The notes under the pieces: generated by a model
Databases searched by the model: none
Seen by the model: the letters and a program-made list of their open reading frames with translations, nothing else
Told to the model about the DNA's origin: nothing
Shown: positions 26,834 to 36,332 of the stretch, in pieces
How the letters are laid out: every line of letters begins with the position of its first letter
Numbering within the stretch: the first letter of the stretch is position 1
DNA from: an uncultured Thiohalocapsa sp.
GTDB lineage: Bacteria > Pseudomonadota > Gammaproteobacteria > Chromatiales > Chromatiaceae
Assembly (NCBI RefSeq): GCF_913063425.1
Contig: NZ_CAJXYK010000007.1
Span: 62,001 to 126,000 of the forward strand
Direction of reading: 5' to 3'
DNA length: 64,000 nucleotides
Made by a program: the position numbers and the translations under genes

Positions 26834-27930
26834 TGCCCAGTCGGCGGCGGCAAGTCACGCCGCTTGGACTGTATCGACTTGCGGAATTCGCCGGGCCAGG
26901 GGGCAACCGTTCTATTTGGGTTGATTGTCCTGATCCTGCCGCTTGCCCATCCCCTGGGACGGCCCCGTAGCCTCCCATAGGCGCACTGAGCCACCCTGTT
27001 GCGCACTTTGCCCCGCTTCCGCATCCAGACCGCACCCAAGGGTACTTAAGGATTTTTTAATCAAGCCTCGCCTAGGCTGTACCCGTCCGTGCCCCGGCAA
27101 GGTGTCTGACCTGCCTGCGCCCGGCGCCCGCCGTTCCTTCCCCCCGGTTCGGCAGCGCGGGCGCCGTGCCCCAGAAGCGGCGGGCCAGGCGCCGCAGCCG
27201 GAGCGCGGGCGACCACGCCGGGTTGACGCCGAATGCGCGCGGGGTGAGCAGCGGTTCAGTCGTGATGCCCAAGCGCTCGATTCAATCGGGTGCGGCTCCC
27301 GGTCTGGGTGGTGCATTGCGTGTATCACTGCTGTCAGCGATGCGCGTGGGCAACCGGGCAGTGGACGAAAGCGCGGAATCATCCACGCTCAATGGCAGCC
27401 GGCAGCCTATGTGGGCGACTGGTTGTGTGCGATACGCCGGAAGTGCCCGCAGGGGCGGATCGATCCAATATACGATCCCTATTGAAGAGTGTCCGAAGAG
27501 AGCATCCCGGAACCGCCTATGTATATGATCAGATTAATCATAAAGTCCTAAAAAATAATAATAATGGGCTGAATCGTCTTTGTCTCGGATACGCTGAGAC
27601 AACGGATGAAGCAGGCATCGCATGTGCGCATGACGTGTCCGGAAAAGACGTTCGGAACGTGGACGCCCCGCGCCCATTGCAATTCCTCGATGTCAGGTCA
27701 ACCGCAATTCGCAGGCGGCTGCTCAGCATTTTGCGGCCTTGCTCACAGTCTTGCTTCCAGCTGCCGGGCTAATTAATATCCTTATTCAAAAATAGGGGAA
27801 CCGCCCATCAATTAAGTAGGTTTTACGCTTAACCACAAGCAGCTGAGAAAAGCCGCTTGAGCTTGCGCCGGTTATCGGCGTGCCCGACAGACGCGATCCA
27901 GCGCGTTTCAAACCAGAGTGGAGTGGCCGG
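26834..27930. other. Gene-free region with AT-rich segment upstream of the hydrogenase
   Basis: About 1.1 kb without a convincing gene. From about 27490 to 27840 base composition drops sharply (runs such as CTAAAAAATAATAATAATGG and TTAATATCCTTATTCAAAAA), in contrast to the very GC-rich surroundings. It probably contains the hydrogenase promoter, but I cannot assign -35/-10 or sigma-54 elements confidently. Confidence 0.5.
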
Positions 27931-28947
27931 ATGACGACCCGCGAGACCTTCAGTGATCACCTCAGGCGCCACGGCGTGAGCCGCCGCAGCTTCCTGCGCT
28001 TCTGCGCCATGACGGCATCCGCGCTGGCGCTGCCGCCGGCGCGGGCGCGAGCGCTTGCCGCGGGCTTGAGCGCCGCGCCGCGGCCGAGCGTCATCTGGCT
28101 GTCGTCTCAGGAGTGCACAGGCTGCACGGAATCCCTGATCCGTGCGGCAGAGCCCGGCATTGAGTCCCTGATCCTGGACCACCTGTCGCTCGACTATCAC
28201 CACACCCTGCAGGCCGCGAGCGGAAACGCCGCGGAGGCGGCGCGGGCCGCCGCCGTCGCCGAGCACTTCGGCGCCTATGTGCTGATCGTGGACGGCGCCG
28301 TGCCCACGGGTGCGCAGGCGGCCTGGTCAACCGTTGCCGGCGAGACCAACCTGGACATGCTGCGGCATACGGCTGAAGGCGCCGCGCTGGTGCTCTCCGT
28401 CGGTACCTGTGCCGCCTTCGGCGGCCTGCCGGCGGTGGCGGCAATCCGGGCGCCGGCGCTGAATCAAGGCGCGGCGAAGGGCGTCGGCGACCTCATGCGC
28501 GCGGGACTGGTGCCGCGCCGACCGCTGGTGAATGTCCCGGGCTGCCCGCCGGTACCGGGCGTCATGGCGGGCGTCATCGCACATTTCCTCGCCTTCGGCG
28601 CACCGCCCGACCTGGATGAGCTCGACCGTCCGCTCGCGTGGTTCGCCGAGACCGTCCACGACCGCTGCCCGCGGCTGCCGCACTTCAACCGTGGGCGCTT
28701 CGCCCGTGCCTTCGACGACGACGCGGCACGCCAGGGCCATTGCCTGTACGAGCTCGGCTGCAAGGGACCGGAAGCCCATAACGCCTGCGCGTCGATGCGA
28801 TGGAACCTGGGCACCAGCTTCCCGGTGCTGTCCGGGCATGGCTGCCTCGGCTGCTCGGAGCCCGGCTTTTTCGACCGCGCCCTGGCACCGGGCGGCGACC
28901 GCTTCACCGGCAGCGTCTTCTACCCGGACGAGCCGCCCGCGGGCTGA
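27931..28947 (+). CDS. [NiFe] hydrogenase small subunit, Tat-exported, no C-terminal anchor
   Basis: A 338-residue small (electron-transfer) subunit. The N-terminus has a twin-arginine signal, SRRSFLRFC (about 18-26). Fe-S ligand motifs in order: SQECTGCTES and GTCAAFGG (proximal 4Fe4S) with VPGCPPVPG, then GHCLYELGCKGPEAHNAC (distal/medial region) and GHGCLGCSEPGF. Membrane-bound uptake hydrogenases normally continue into a C-terminal membrane helix; this protein stops about 25 residues after the last Cys motif, so it should be a soluble periplasmic form. The ATG at 27931 places the Tat motif normally. The large subunit follows after 139 bp. Confidence 0.93.
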   Translation: MTTRETFSDHLRRHGVSRRSFLRFCAMTASALALPPARARALAAGLSAAPRPSVIWLSSQECTGCTESLIRAAEPGIESLILDHLSLDYHHTLQAASGNAAEAARAAAVAEHFGAYVLIVDGAVPTGAQAAWSTVAGETNLDMLRHTAEGAALVLSVGTCAAFGGLPAVAAIRAPALNQGAAKGVGDLMRAGLVPRRPLVNVPGCPPVPGVMAGVIAHFLAFGAPPDLDELDRPLAWFAETVHDRCPRLPHFNRGRFARAFDDDAARQGHCLYELGCKGPEAHNACASMRWNLGTSFPVLSGHGCLGCSEPGFFDRALAPGGDRFTGSVFYPDEPPAG

Positions 28948-29086
28948 CCGGCGGCCCCGCCCCGAGTCCCTGCACCCGCAGCGGACGGCCTGCGGCGGCC
29001 ATCGCCACAGGCCCGGGCCCGTCTGCGCCTGAAAAACACCCCAGCAGCACGCCGAGCAGCACCTCGGCAGCATCCGGAGCAGCATC

Positions 29087-30811
29087 ATGAGCACCGTCGT
29101 CGTCGACCCTGTCACCCGCATCGAAGGCCATCTGCGCATCGAGGCCGAAACCGAGAACGGCATCATCACCAGCGCCGCCAGCGCCGGCACCATGGTGCGC
29201 GGGATCGAGAACATGATGATCGGCCGCGATCCACGCGATGCCTGGGCCATCGCGCAGCGCATCTGCGGTGTCTGCACCCTGGTGCACGGGATCGCCTCTG
29301 TGCGCGCCGTGGAGCAGGCGCTGGACTACCCCATCCCGCCCAACGCCGAGCTGATCCGCAACCTGATGATCGCGGCGCAGTTCGTGCACGACCATGTCAT
29401 GCACTTCTATCACCTGCACGCGCTGGACTGGGTGGACGTGGTCTCGGCGCTGGAGGCCGACCCGGCGGCCGCCGCGGACCTGCAGCAGTGCCTGAGCCCC
29501 TGGCCCAACAACACCCGGGGCTACTTCGCCGATGTCCGGGACCGCCTGGCCGCCTTTGTCGGCAGCGGCCAGCTCGGCATCTTCGCGAACGGCTACTGGG
29601 GCCACCCCGAGTACCGCCTGCCCCCGGAGCTGAACCTGCTCGCCTTTGCGCATTACCTGGAGGCCCTGGACTGGCAGCGCCGTGCCGCCCGGCTGCACGC
29701 GCTCTTGGGTGGTAAGAACCCGCATCCGAACTTCGTCGTCGGCGGCGCCCCCTGCGCCCTCGACGGCAACCCCGGCAAGACCGCCCTGGACCGGCGCGGC
29801 CGGCGCGTCATCGCCGAGGTCATCGCGGACATGCAGCGCTTCGTGGACCAGGTGTACGTCCCTGACACCCTGGCCATTGCCGAGTACTACAAGGACTGGA
29901 CGCTGCGCGGTGAGGGGATCGGCAACTTCATGACCTACGGCGACTTCCCCGACCCGGAGGTCGGTATGGACGATCCGGCGCGGCTGTTCATCCCGCGGGG
30001 TGTCATCCTCGGCCGGGATCTCACCAGCGTGCAGCCGGTGGACCTGGACGACCCCGACCAGGTGCGCGAGTCCGTCACCCACTCCTGGTACGAGTATTCC
30101 GCCGGCAAGGACGCCGCCCTGCACCCCTACGACGGCGAGACGCGCCCGCGCTACACGGGCCCAACGCCGCCCTATCAGCGCCTGGACCCCGAGCAGGGCT
30201 ACTCCTGGCTCAAATCCCCGCGCTGGCGTGGTCAACCCATGGAGGTGGGGCCCCTGGCGCGGGTGCTGATGCTCTATGCCACCGGTCATGACGCGACCCG
30301 CGCGCTCGTGGACGGGACGCTGGAGCAGCTGCGCCTGCCGCTGTCGGCGCTCTACTCCACCCTGGGCCGGGTCGCCGCCCGCACCCTGGAGACCAAGCTC
30401 ATCGCCGACCGCATGCCCGGCTGGCTCGACCGGCTGGAGGCCAACATCGCCGCGGGTGATGTGAGCACCCACAACGACGCCCTGTTCTATCCCGCCCGCT
30501 GGCCCGCGAGCGCCCTGGGCGCCGGCTACACCGAAGCCCCCCGCGGCGCTTTGGCGCACTGGGTGGTCATCCGCGACGGCCGCATCGCCAATTACCAGTG
30601 TGTCGTGCCCAGCACCTGGAATGCCGGACCCCGGGACGCGGCCGGCGTCGCCGGACCCTATGAGGCGTCCCTGCGCGGGCAGCCGCTGCACGACCCGGCC
30701 CAGCCCATCGAGATCCTCCGCACCATTCACAGCTTCGACCCCTGCATCGCCTGCGCCGTCCACCTGGCGGACGCCGACGGTGGCAGCCGGATCGAGCTGA
30801 ACGTGCGCTGA
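29087..30811 (+). CDS. [NiFe] hydrogenase large subunit (group 1 type)
   Basis: A 574-residue catalytic subunit holding the NiFe(CN)2CO site. The N-terminal nickel ligand motif is RICGVCTLVHG (about 64-74) and the C-terminal one is DPCIACAVH. After that His, 15 residues remain (ending IELNVR), the expected extension removed by a maturation endopeptidase once nickel is inserted. The family marker VDPVTRIEGHLRIE opens the protein. It oxidises or evolves H2 and is carried to the periplasm with the Tat-bearing small subunit. GGAG lies about 10 nt upstream of the ATG. No maturation (hyp) or cytochrome b genes are in the window. Confidence 0.95.
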   Translation: MSTVVVDPVTRIEGHLRIEAETENGIITSAASAGTMVRGIENMMIGRDPRDAWAIAQRICGVCTLVHGIASVRAVEQALDYPIPPNAELIRNLMIAAQFVHDHVMHFYHLHALDWVDVVSALEADPAAAADLQQCLSPWPNNTRGYFADVRDRLAAFVGSGQLGIFANGYWGHPEYRLPPELNLLAFAHYLEALDWQRRAARLHALLGGKNPHPNFVVGGAPCALDGNPGKTALDRRGRRVIAEVIADMQRFVDQVYVPDTLAIAEYYKDWTLRGEGIGNFMTYGDFPDPEVGMDDPARLFIPRGVILGRDLTSVQPVDLDDPDQVRESVTHSWYEYSAGKDAALHPYDGETRPRYTGPTPPYQRLDPEQGYSWLKSPRWRGQPMEVGPLARVLMLYATGHDATRALVDGTLEQLRLPLSALYSTLGRVAARTLETKLIADRMPGWLDRLEANIAAGDVSTHNDALFYPARWPASALGAGYTEAPRGALAHWVVIRDGRIANYQCVVPSTWNAGPRDAAGVAGPYEASLRGQPLHDPAQPIEILRTIHSFDPCIACAVHLADADGGSRIELNVR

Positions 30812-30885
30812 GCGTCGTCTGCCGGGCGCCTGCTGCTGTTACGGATGTGTGTCCGTCATCACCTGAATCCTGCGGGGTATCACAG

Positions 30886-32376
30886 ATGCATCTTTTTCAA
30901 CTCATGCCTTGGGGCCGTGGCCGCGCATGGCCCATCAATCGCCCACACTTTCGCGCGCTCGGCGCCGGCGCCCTGCTGCTGCTCGCCTGCAGCGGCGCCA
31001 TCGCCTGGCCCGGCTACGGCGAGGAGGTGGACGCCTTCTGCGCCGGCTACGACGGCTCCACGCCCTTTGCCGATCTCGGTGGCGGCGGCGACGGCTGCCT
31101 GCTCTGCCATCGTGACCGCTCGGGCAGCGGGGCCCAGCCGGGCACCTGGGACTGGTGGCGCAACCGGACCTTCGAGCTGTACTGCACCGGCACACCGCCG
31201 AACCGGGCGCCGGATGGTCACATCACCGCGCCGCTCGCCGATCAGCGCATCAGCGCCGGCAGCACCCTGCGCTTCGAGGGGGCGGGCAGCGATCCCGACG
31301 GCGATGCGCTGACGCTCAGCTGGGACTTCGGTGTCGGCACCGCCACCGGCCCGGGGCCGCATGTGGTGACCTATCCAAGCGCCGGCACCTTCACCGTGCG
31401 CCTCGCTGTCGCCGACGCCGATCTAACGGACCCGACCCCGGCCACGCGCCGTATCGAGGTGACCGCGGCCACCGGCTGCATCGATGCGGACGGCGACGGC
31501 TGGCTCGCGGGGGACGCCAGCTGCGCACCCATCGATTGTGACGACGCCGATCCGAGCGTGAATCCCGGGGCCGTCGAGGACTGCGCCGACGGCCTCGACA
31601 ACGACTGCAACGGACTCATCGACGGTGCCGACCCGGCCGCCGTCGCCTGCGCCGGCTGCCTGGACGCGGACGGCGATCGCTTCAGCCCCGAGGGCGGCCT
31701 GTGCGGACCCATCGACTGCGACGACACCGACCCGACCGTGAACCCCGGCGCCGTGGAGGACTGCACCGATGGCCGCGACAACGACTGCGACTTCTACCTC
31801 GATGACACGGACCCGGATTGCAGCGGCGATGACTGCCGCGGCCGGCTGCTCCCGGATCCCGGCCTGGGCGTGCTCGTTGCTGTGGACCCGGGTGCTGCGG
31901 AGCCGCTGGACGGGCTGGTGGTGAGCGGGCCGATCCAGGTCTTCGTCGCCGACCGCGACGGCATCGAGCTGGTCCACTGGTTCGTCGACGGCGAGCTCGT
32001 GGACAGCGATGGTACGGCCCCCTGGACGCTGGGCGCCGACGATGAGGACACGGACGCTGGCGGGGCGTCGGGCTTTCTCGACACCCGGGAGCTGGCGAAC
32101 GGCTGGCATGGCATCACCGCGGACGTCACGCTGAGCGAAGGCCGGCAACAGCGCTTCACGGCCGCCGTGCTCGTGGACAACCCGGATCGCCCCGGTAGCG
32201 AGGATGACGATCACAGCGACGATGACGGGGAGCGCGGCGGCGACCCCGAGGACGGCGATGAGCGCGACCGCGATGACGACGAGCGCGATGATGGACGGGA
32301 CCGCGATGACGGGGGGGATCGCGAGGACGATGACGACCATGGCCACCGCGAGCGCGACCGCGACCGCGACGACTGA
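30886..32376 (+). CDS. Secreted protein with CxxCH haem motif, PKD-like domain and MopE metal-binding repeats
   Basis: About 496 residues. A signal sequence (ALGAGALLLLACSGAIAWPG, about 24-43) is followed by CLLCH (about 71-75), a possible covalent c-haem site. A PKD-like domain follows (SAGSTLRFEGAGSDPDGDAL ... FTVRLAVADAD). Two Cys-rich repeats of the form DADGD...DCDD.DP.VNPGA.EDC.DG.DNDC match the 'putative metal-binding' MopE-type motif (Cu/Ca binding in relatives). A second Ig-like region follows. The tail of about 60 residues is almost entirely Asp, Arg, Glu and Gly. The ATG at 30886 is preferred over an upstream GTG at 30847. It follows the hydrogenase large subunit by 74 bp on the same strand. 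Confidence 0.8.
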   Translation: MHLFQLMPWGRGRAWPINRPHFRALGAGALLLLACSGAIAWPGYGEEVDAFCAGYDGSTPFADLGGGGDGCLLCHRDRSGSGAQPGTWDWWRNRTFELYCTGTPPNRAPDGHITAPLADQRISAGSTLRFEGAGSDPDGDALTLSWDFGVGTATGPGPHVVTYPSAGTFTVRLAVADADLTDPTPATRRIEVTAATGCIDADGDGWLAGDASCAPIDCDDADPSVNPGAVEDCADGLDNDCNGLIDGADPAAVACAGCLDADGDRFSPEGGLCGPIDCDDTDPTVNPGAVEDCTDGRDNDCDFYLDDTDPDCSGDDCRGRLLPDPGLGVLVAVDPGAAEPLDGLVVSGPIQVFVADRDGIELVHWFVDGELVDSDGTAPWTLGADDEDTDAGGASGFLDTRELANGWHGITADVTLSEGRQQRFTAAVLVDNPDRPGSEDDDHSDDDGERGGDPEDGDERDRDDDERDDGRDRDDGGDREDDDDHGHRERDRDRDD

Positions 32377-32464
32377 TGGTGTCAGTGTGGCGCGCTGGCA
32401 GGCAACAGGGCGACTGTCCGCGGCGAGCGTTGCCGGCGGCGGCTGTCAACGGGCTGGTACAGCG

Positions 32465-32571
32465 GCGCCGAAGTCTGGCGAACAATCGGGATGGGTATCG
32501 CTGTCGGGATCGATTCCGATGCGGGCTTCGCAGTGCGCAGGACTCGTTGGCGTCACTTCGGCGCAGGAGAG
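32465..32571. repeat. Inverted copy of the composite dispersed repeat
   Basis: The segment ATGCGGGCTTCGCAGTGCGC (32519-32538) followed by GTTGGCGTCACTTCGGCGCAG matches, in reverse complement, the sequence at about 17470-17520. The associated GATCGG-type array is present but degenerate (ATCGGGATGGGTATCG). It lies just after the stop of the Uma2-family gene. Confidence 0.7.
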
Positions 32572-33132
32572 CTAGGGCAGCACGTCGGCGACGGCGATGC
32601 CCCGGGCGTCCGCAGCCCGGAGCGGCGTGATCCGCTCGGACGCTCCGAGCACGGTCCGGCGCGCGTAGTCACCGCCGGCGGGCTCCCGATGCACCTCCAG
32701 CACGGCATCGACGAGGTTCAGTATCCAGTACTCGGGGATGGCGTTGCGGGCGTAGAGTGAGCGCTTGCGGGTGCGATCGAAGTCGAGGGAGCTGTCGGCG
32801 ACCTCGATGACGAGCACCGCCGTCGTCGGGTGCGCATCGCGATAGTCGCGTGGGGTGCCGGTGACGACGGCGATGTCGGGCTCGGGCTCGGAGTGCCCGT
32901 CGATGGCGAGGGGCAACTGGGTGCGGACGTCGAAGCCACGACCGAAGGCGCTCCGCATCGCTTCTTCGGCGAGTCGCACGCCCGTTGCGTGCAGGCTTTC
33001 CTGTGGCGCCATGTCCAGAATCTCGCCATCCACCAGCTCTACGCGGGACTCCGGGTGGAGCCCGCCGGACGCAATGAGACGCTCGTACTCGCCCCGGGTC
33101 CAGACGTGTGGCAGGTGCGCGGCGGCGGGCAT
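32572..33132 (-). CDS. Uma2 family (DUF820) endonuclease-like protein
   Basis: A 186-residue Uma2/DUF820 protein with a PD-(D/E)XK restriction-endonuclease-like fold. Features are WTRGEYERLIASGGL, RVELVDGEILDMAP, GHSEPEPDIAVVTG with the metal-binding Asp, and VLVIEVADSSLDFDRTRK (ExK-like strand: E then D/S), then RNAIPEYWILNL. The ATG at 33132 begins MPAAAHLPHVWTRGEYERL, the usual N-terminus; the upstream extension is non-conserved. Uma2 proteins are abundant in cyanobacteria and in some purple bacteria, often in many copies; biological role is unclear. Confidence 0.85.
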   Translation of the reverse strand: MPAAAHLPHVWTRGEYERLIASGGLHPESRVELVDGEILDMAPQESLHATGVRLAEEAMRSAFGRGFDVRTQLPLAIDGHSEPEPDIAVVTGTPRDYRDAHPTTAVLVIEVADSSLDFDRTRKRSLYARNAIPEYWILNLVDAVLEVHREPAGGDYARRTVLGASERITPLRAADARGIAVADVLP

Positions 33133-33244
33133 CAGTCGGCCTCGGGTCGGCGTGCTGAACAATGGGGTTTGGCTGCCGCCGCAGTATAGCCAATGCGCCG
33201 GCGCCTCCACCCGTCGCCGCGCGGCGGCCGTCCGCGACGGCGCG

Positions 33245-33883
33245 CTACTTGTGCAGAAACCCCATGAACTCCGCGCGGGTGCGTGGGTCCTCCTGGAAGC
33301 TCCCGCGCATGGCGCTGGAGACGGTGGTGCTGTTCTGCTTCTGCACCCCGCGCATCATCATGCAGGTGTGGCTCGCCTCCATGACCACGGCGACGCCGTG
33401 GGCGCCGAGATGCTCCATCAGGGCGTCGGCCACCTGGTTGGTGAGGCGCTCCTGCACCTGGAGCCGGCGGGCGAAGACGTCCACCACGCGGGCCACCTTG
33501 CTCAGGCCCACCACCTTGCCGTTCGGCAGATAGCCGACGTGGGCGTGACCGAAGAAGGGCAGCATGTGGTGCTCGCACATGCTGTAGAACTCGATGTCGC
33601 GGACGATGACCATCTCCTTGACGTCTTCCTCGAAGACGGCCTTCTTGATGATCTCCTCCGCGGAAAGCTCATAGCCGCTGGTGAGAAAGTCCATGGCCTT
33701 GGCCACCCGCAGCGGTGTGCGGCGCAGGCCCTCGCGCTCCGGGTCTTCGCCGATCTCGTGCAGCATCTGCCGCACCAGGCGCTCTTTGGCCTCGTCGTAG
33801 ACCTCGTTGTCCGCCTCAGCTTCAAAGCTGTCGGCATAATGGCCGTCGGTGGCGATGCGCGCGATGCGCCCTTCTGCTGCCAT
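33245..33883 (-). CDS. folE: GTP cyclohydrolase I
   Basis: A 212-residue type IA GTP cyclohydrolase that makes 7,8-dihydroneopterin triphosphate for folate (and pterin/queuosine-type) pathways. The zinc site is [10 protein letters not shown] (Cys103, His106) plus Cys174 in SHTCMMMRG. Other family segments are [38 protein letters not shown] and VQERLT. Full length. It is divergent from the NAGGN operon; the 534-bp space between them holds no gene. Confidence 0.96.
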   Translation of the reverse strand: MAAEGRIARIATDGHYADSFEAEADNEVYDEAKERLVRQMLHEIGEDPEREGLRRTPLRVAKAMDFLTSGYELSAEEIIKKAVFEEDVKEMVIVRDIEFYSMCEHHMLPFFGHAHVGYLPNGKVVGLSKVARVVDVFARRLQVQERLTNQVADALMEHLGAHGVAVVMEASHTCMMMRGVQKQNSTTVSSAMRGSFQEDPRTRAEFMGFLHK

Positions 33884-34417
33884 GGTCGTCTTCCTGCTGG
33901 GTCGGTCGCCGCGGCCGGGTGGGGCGCCGTCCGCGTCTTAAACGCTCGAAATCGAACCCGGTCGCTGCGGCCGGGCCCCTGTGGTTGGCGCAGACATAGG
34001 GGCGCGCGCGCGGATTCCCATTGCGCTGTGTGCCGGCGGCTTTCTGGCGGCGGCACCCGGCTTCCGGTAGCATAGTGCGCTGAAACGCTCGGCCGCTGTC
34101 CACTCGAACGCGCGGGGAGACCTGTCTTCGGCCGACCACACTTGTGCGCGCTCGACCGGGCCGGCCGCCATCTACGCGAGCATCCGCAGCGGAGGCGCAC
34201 ATTTCCGCCTCGACCAGCGCCAGCCCGACCAGCGCCGGCCCGACCATCCCGGCTGCGCGGCCGGTCCGGGACTCGGCTCCTCTGCCGCGCCGGCATCCGC
34301 CCCCGGCCGGTCCCCTGCACGCCGACCTCTCAGCGCAGACTGCCGCGTCGGCCGGTCCTGACAGCACGCTGTGCCGCTCGCCATCCCCGCTGCCCCAAGC
34401 CCGAGGAAACAAGCATC
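33884..34417. other. Divergent intergenic region folE / NAGGN operon
   Basis: 534 bp with no convincing gene. It should contain both promoters. Near 34200-34260 a short imperfect tandem motif occurs (GACCAGCGCCAGCCC and GACCAGCGCCGGCCC). The operon's first gene has a GAGGAAAC box (34402-34409). Confidence 0.4.
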
Positions 34418-36193
34418 ATGTGTGGATTCTGCGGTGAGATCCGCTTCGACGACCGCCCCATCGACCTGGCTGCACTGGCCGCCGTCAACGCCGTCATGGA
34501 GCCGCGCGGGCCGGATGCGAGCGGCCTGTTCCAGCAGCGTCGCGTGGCCCTGGGGCACCGGCGGCTCAGCATCATCGACCTCAGCACCCATGCCAACCAG
34601 CCCATGGTGGACAGCGACCTCGGGCTCACCGTCGCGTTCAACGGCTGCATCTACAACTACAAGCAGCTGCGCGAAGAGCTCGCCGGGCAGGGCTATCGCT
34701 TCTTCAGCCACGGCGACACCGAGGTGGTGCTCAAGGCCTTCCACGCCTGGGGCCCGGACTGCGTGCATCGTTTCCACGGCATGTTCGCCTTCGCCGTCGC
34801 CGAGCGGGACACGGGCCGCCTCACGCTGGTGCGTGACCGCCTCGGCATCAAGCCGCTGTACTTCGCCGAGCTGCCGGGCGGTGTGCGCTTTGCGTCCACG
34901 CTGCCGGCGCTGCTCGCGGGGGGCGGCATCGACACCGATCTGGACCCCGTGGCGCTGCATCACTACATGCATTTCCACGCCGTCGTGCCGGCGCCCTACA
35001 CCATCCTGCGCGGCGTGCGCAAGCTGCCGCCCGCCACCATCCGCGTGATCGAGGCCGACGGCACCACCCGCGAGCACGGCTACTGGGCGCCGACCTTCGA
35101 GACCCTCCCGGAAGAGCAGGGGCTCAGCTTCGAAGACTGGCAGGATCGCGTGCTCGGCGCATTGCGCACCGCTGTGGACCGCCGGCTGGTGGCGGATGTG
35201 GACGTGGGCGTGCTGCTTTCGGGGGGGCTGGATTCGAGCCTCATCGTGGGACTGCTGGCGGACCAGGGTCAGAGCGGGCTCAACACCTTCTCCGTCGGCT
35301 TCGAGAGCGTCGGCGACGAGGCCGGGGACGAGTTCCAGTACTCGGACATCATCGCCAGGCACTACGGCACCCGGCACCACAAGATCCATGTGGATTCCGC
35401 CTCGCGCCTGCTGCCGAACCTGCCCGGCTGCATCCGGGCCATGGCGGAGCCCATGGTGAGCCACGACGTCATCGGCTTCTACCTGCTCTCCCAGGAGGTG
35501 GCCAAGCACGTCAAGGTGGTGCAGAGCGGGCAGGGCGCCGATGAGGTCTTCGGCGGCTACCACTGGTATCCGCCCATGCAGGAGAGCACCGATGCGGTTG
35601 CCGACTACGCGCGGGTCTTCTGCGACCGGGGCCACGAGGAGTACCTGCGCGCGGTGCACCCCAGGCTCCACGGCGACGACTACAGCCGCGACTTCATCCG
35701 CAGCCACTTCGCCATGCCCGGCGCCGAGGCCGCGGTGGACAAGGCGCTGCGCATCGACCAGCTCATCATGCTGGTGGACGACCCCGTCAAGCGTGTGGAC
35801 AACATGACCATGGCCTGGGGCCTGGAGGCCCGCGTGCCCTTCCTGGACCACGAGCTGGTGGAGCTCGCTGCGCGCATCCCCGCCGAGCACAAGCTCTGCG
35901 ACGAGGGCAAGTGCGTGCTGAAGGCCGTCGGCCGCCGGGTGATTCCCAAGGAAGTCATCGACCGGCCCAAGGGCTACTTCCCGGTGCCGGCGCTGAAGTA
36001 CCCCCGCGGCGAAGTGCTCGACATGATGCGCGACGCCGTGACCTCCCAGCGCGCCCGCGACCGCCGGCTCTTCCAGCCCGAGTACGTGCAGACGCTGCTC
36101 GCGGAGCCCGAAGCGCACATCACCCCGCTGCGCGGCTCCAAGCTCTGGCAGGTGGCGTTGTTGGAGCTTTGGCTTCAGGAGCAGGGCGTCTGA
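34418..36193 (+). CDS. asnO: N-acetylglutaminylglutamine amidotransferase (asparagine-synthase family)
   Basis: A 591-residue glutamine-dependent amidotransferase and first gene of the NAGGN osmolyte trio. The N-terminal Ntn glutaminase starts MCGFCGEIRF with nucleophile Cys2, followed by PRGPDASGLF and LGHRRLSIIDLS. The C-terminal AsnB-type synthetase has the ATP pyrophosphatase loop VLLSGGLDSSLIVGLL (about 266-281) and QGADEVFGGYHWYP. It is thought to amidate N-acetylglutaminylglutamine using glutamine and ATP. The ATG at 34418 is required to expose Cys2 after Met removal. The next gene follows after 139 bp. Confidence 0.92.
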   Translation: MCGFCGEIRFDDRPIDLAALAAVNAVMEPRGPDASGLFQQRRVALGHRRLSIIDLSTHANQPMVDSDLGLTVAFNGCIYNYKQLREELAGQGYRFFSHGDTEVVLKAFHAWGPDCVHRFHGMFAFAVAERDTGRLTLVRDRLGIKPLYFAELPGGVRFASTLPALLAGGGIDTDLDPVALHHYMHFHAVVPAPYTILRGVRKLPPATIRVIEADGTTREHGYWAPTFETLPEEQGLSFEDWQDRVLGALRTAVDRRLVADVDVGVLLSGGLDSSLIVGLLADQGQSGLNTFSVGFESVGDEAGDEFQYSDIIARHYGTRHHKIHVDSASRLLPNLPGCIRAMAEPMVSHDVIGFYLLSQEVAKHVKVVQSGQGADEVFGGYHWYPPMQESTDAVADYARVFCDRGHEEYLRAVHPRLHGDDYSRDFIRSHFAMPGAEAAVDKALRIDQLIMLVDDPVKRVDNMTMAWGLEARVPFLDHELVELAARIPAEHKLCDEGKCVLKAVGRRVIPKEVIDRPKGYFPVPALKYPRGEVLDMMRDAVTSQRARDRRLFQPEYVQTLLAEPEAHITPLRGSKLWQVALLELWLQEQGV

Positions 36194-36332
36194 AGGCAGT
36201 ACCAAGGACGCCTTACGGAGTACGACGGGGCCGCGTCGCACCGGTAGCCGGCGCCCCGAACTTCGTACGCCGTACCAACCGCGAGAGCGCCGACGTCCAA
36301 GCAGTAACAAAACGGGACGAGAGGACAATTGC

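Noticed and set aside
26663-26980. Open frame of 105 codons after recD2 as a complete gene
   Set aside because: Only the first part resembles a beta-helix protein; there is no start or signal peptide, so it is listed as a fragment.
27290-27772. 160-codon open frame upstream of the hydrogenase
   Set aside because: Its translation is a mixture of unrelated composition across a sharp GC change, with no domain, signal or coding-type third positions.
27780-27930. Sigma-54 promoter for the hydrogenase
   Set aside because: I could not find a convincing GG-N10-GC pair with the TGGCAC/TTGC context.
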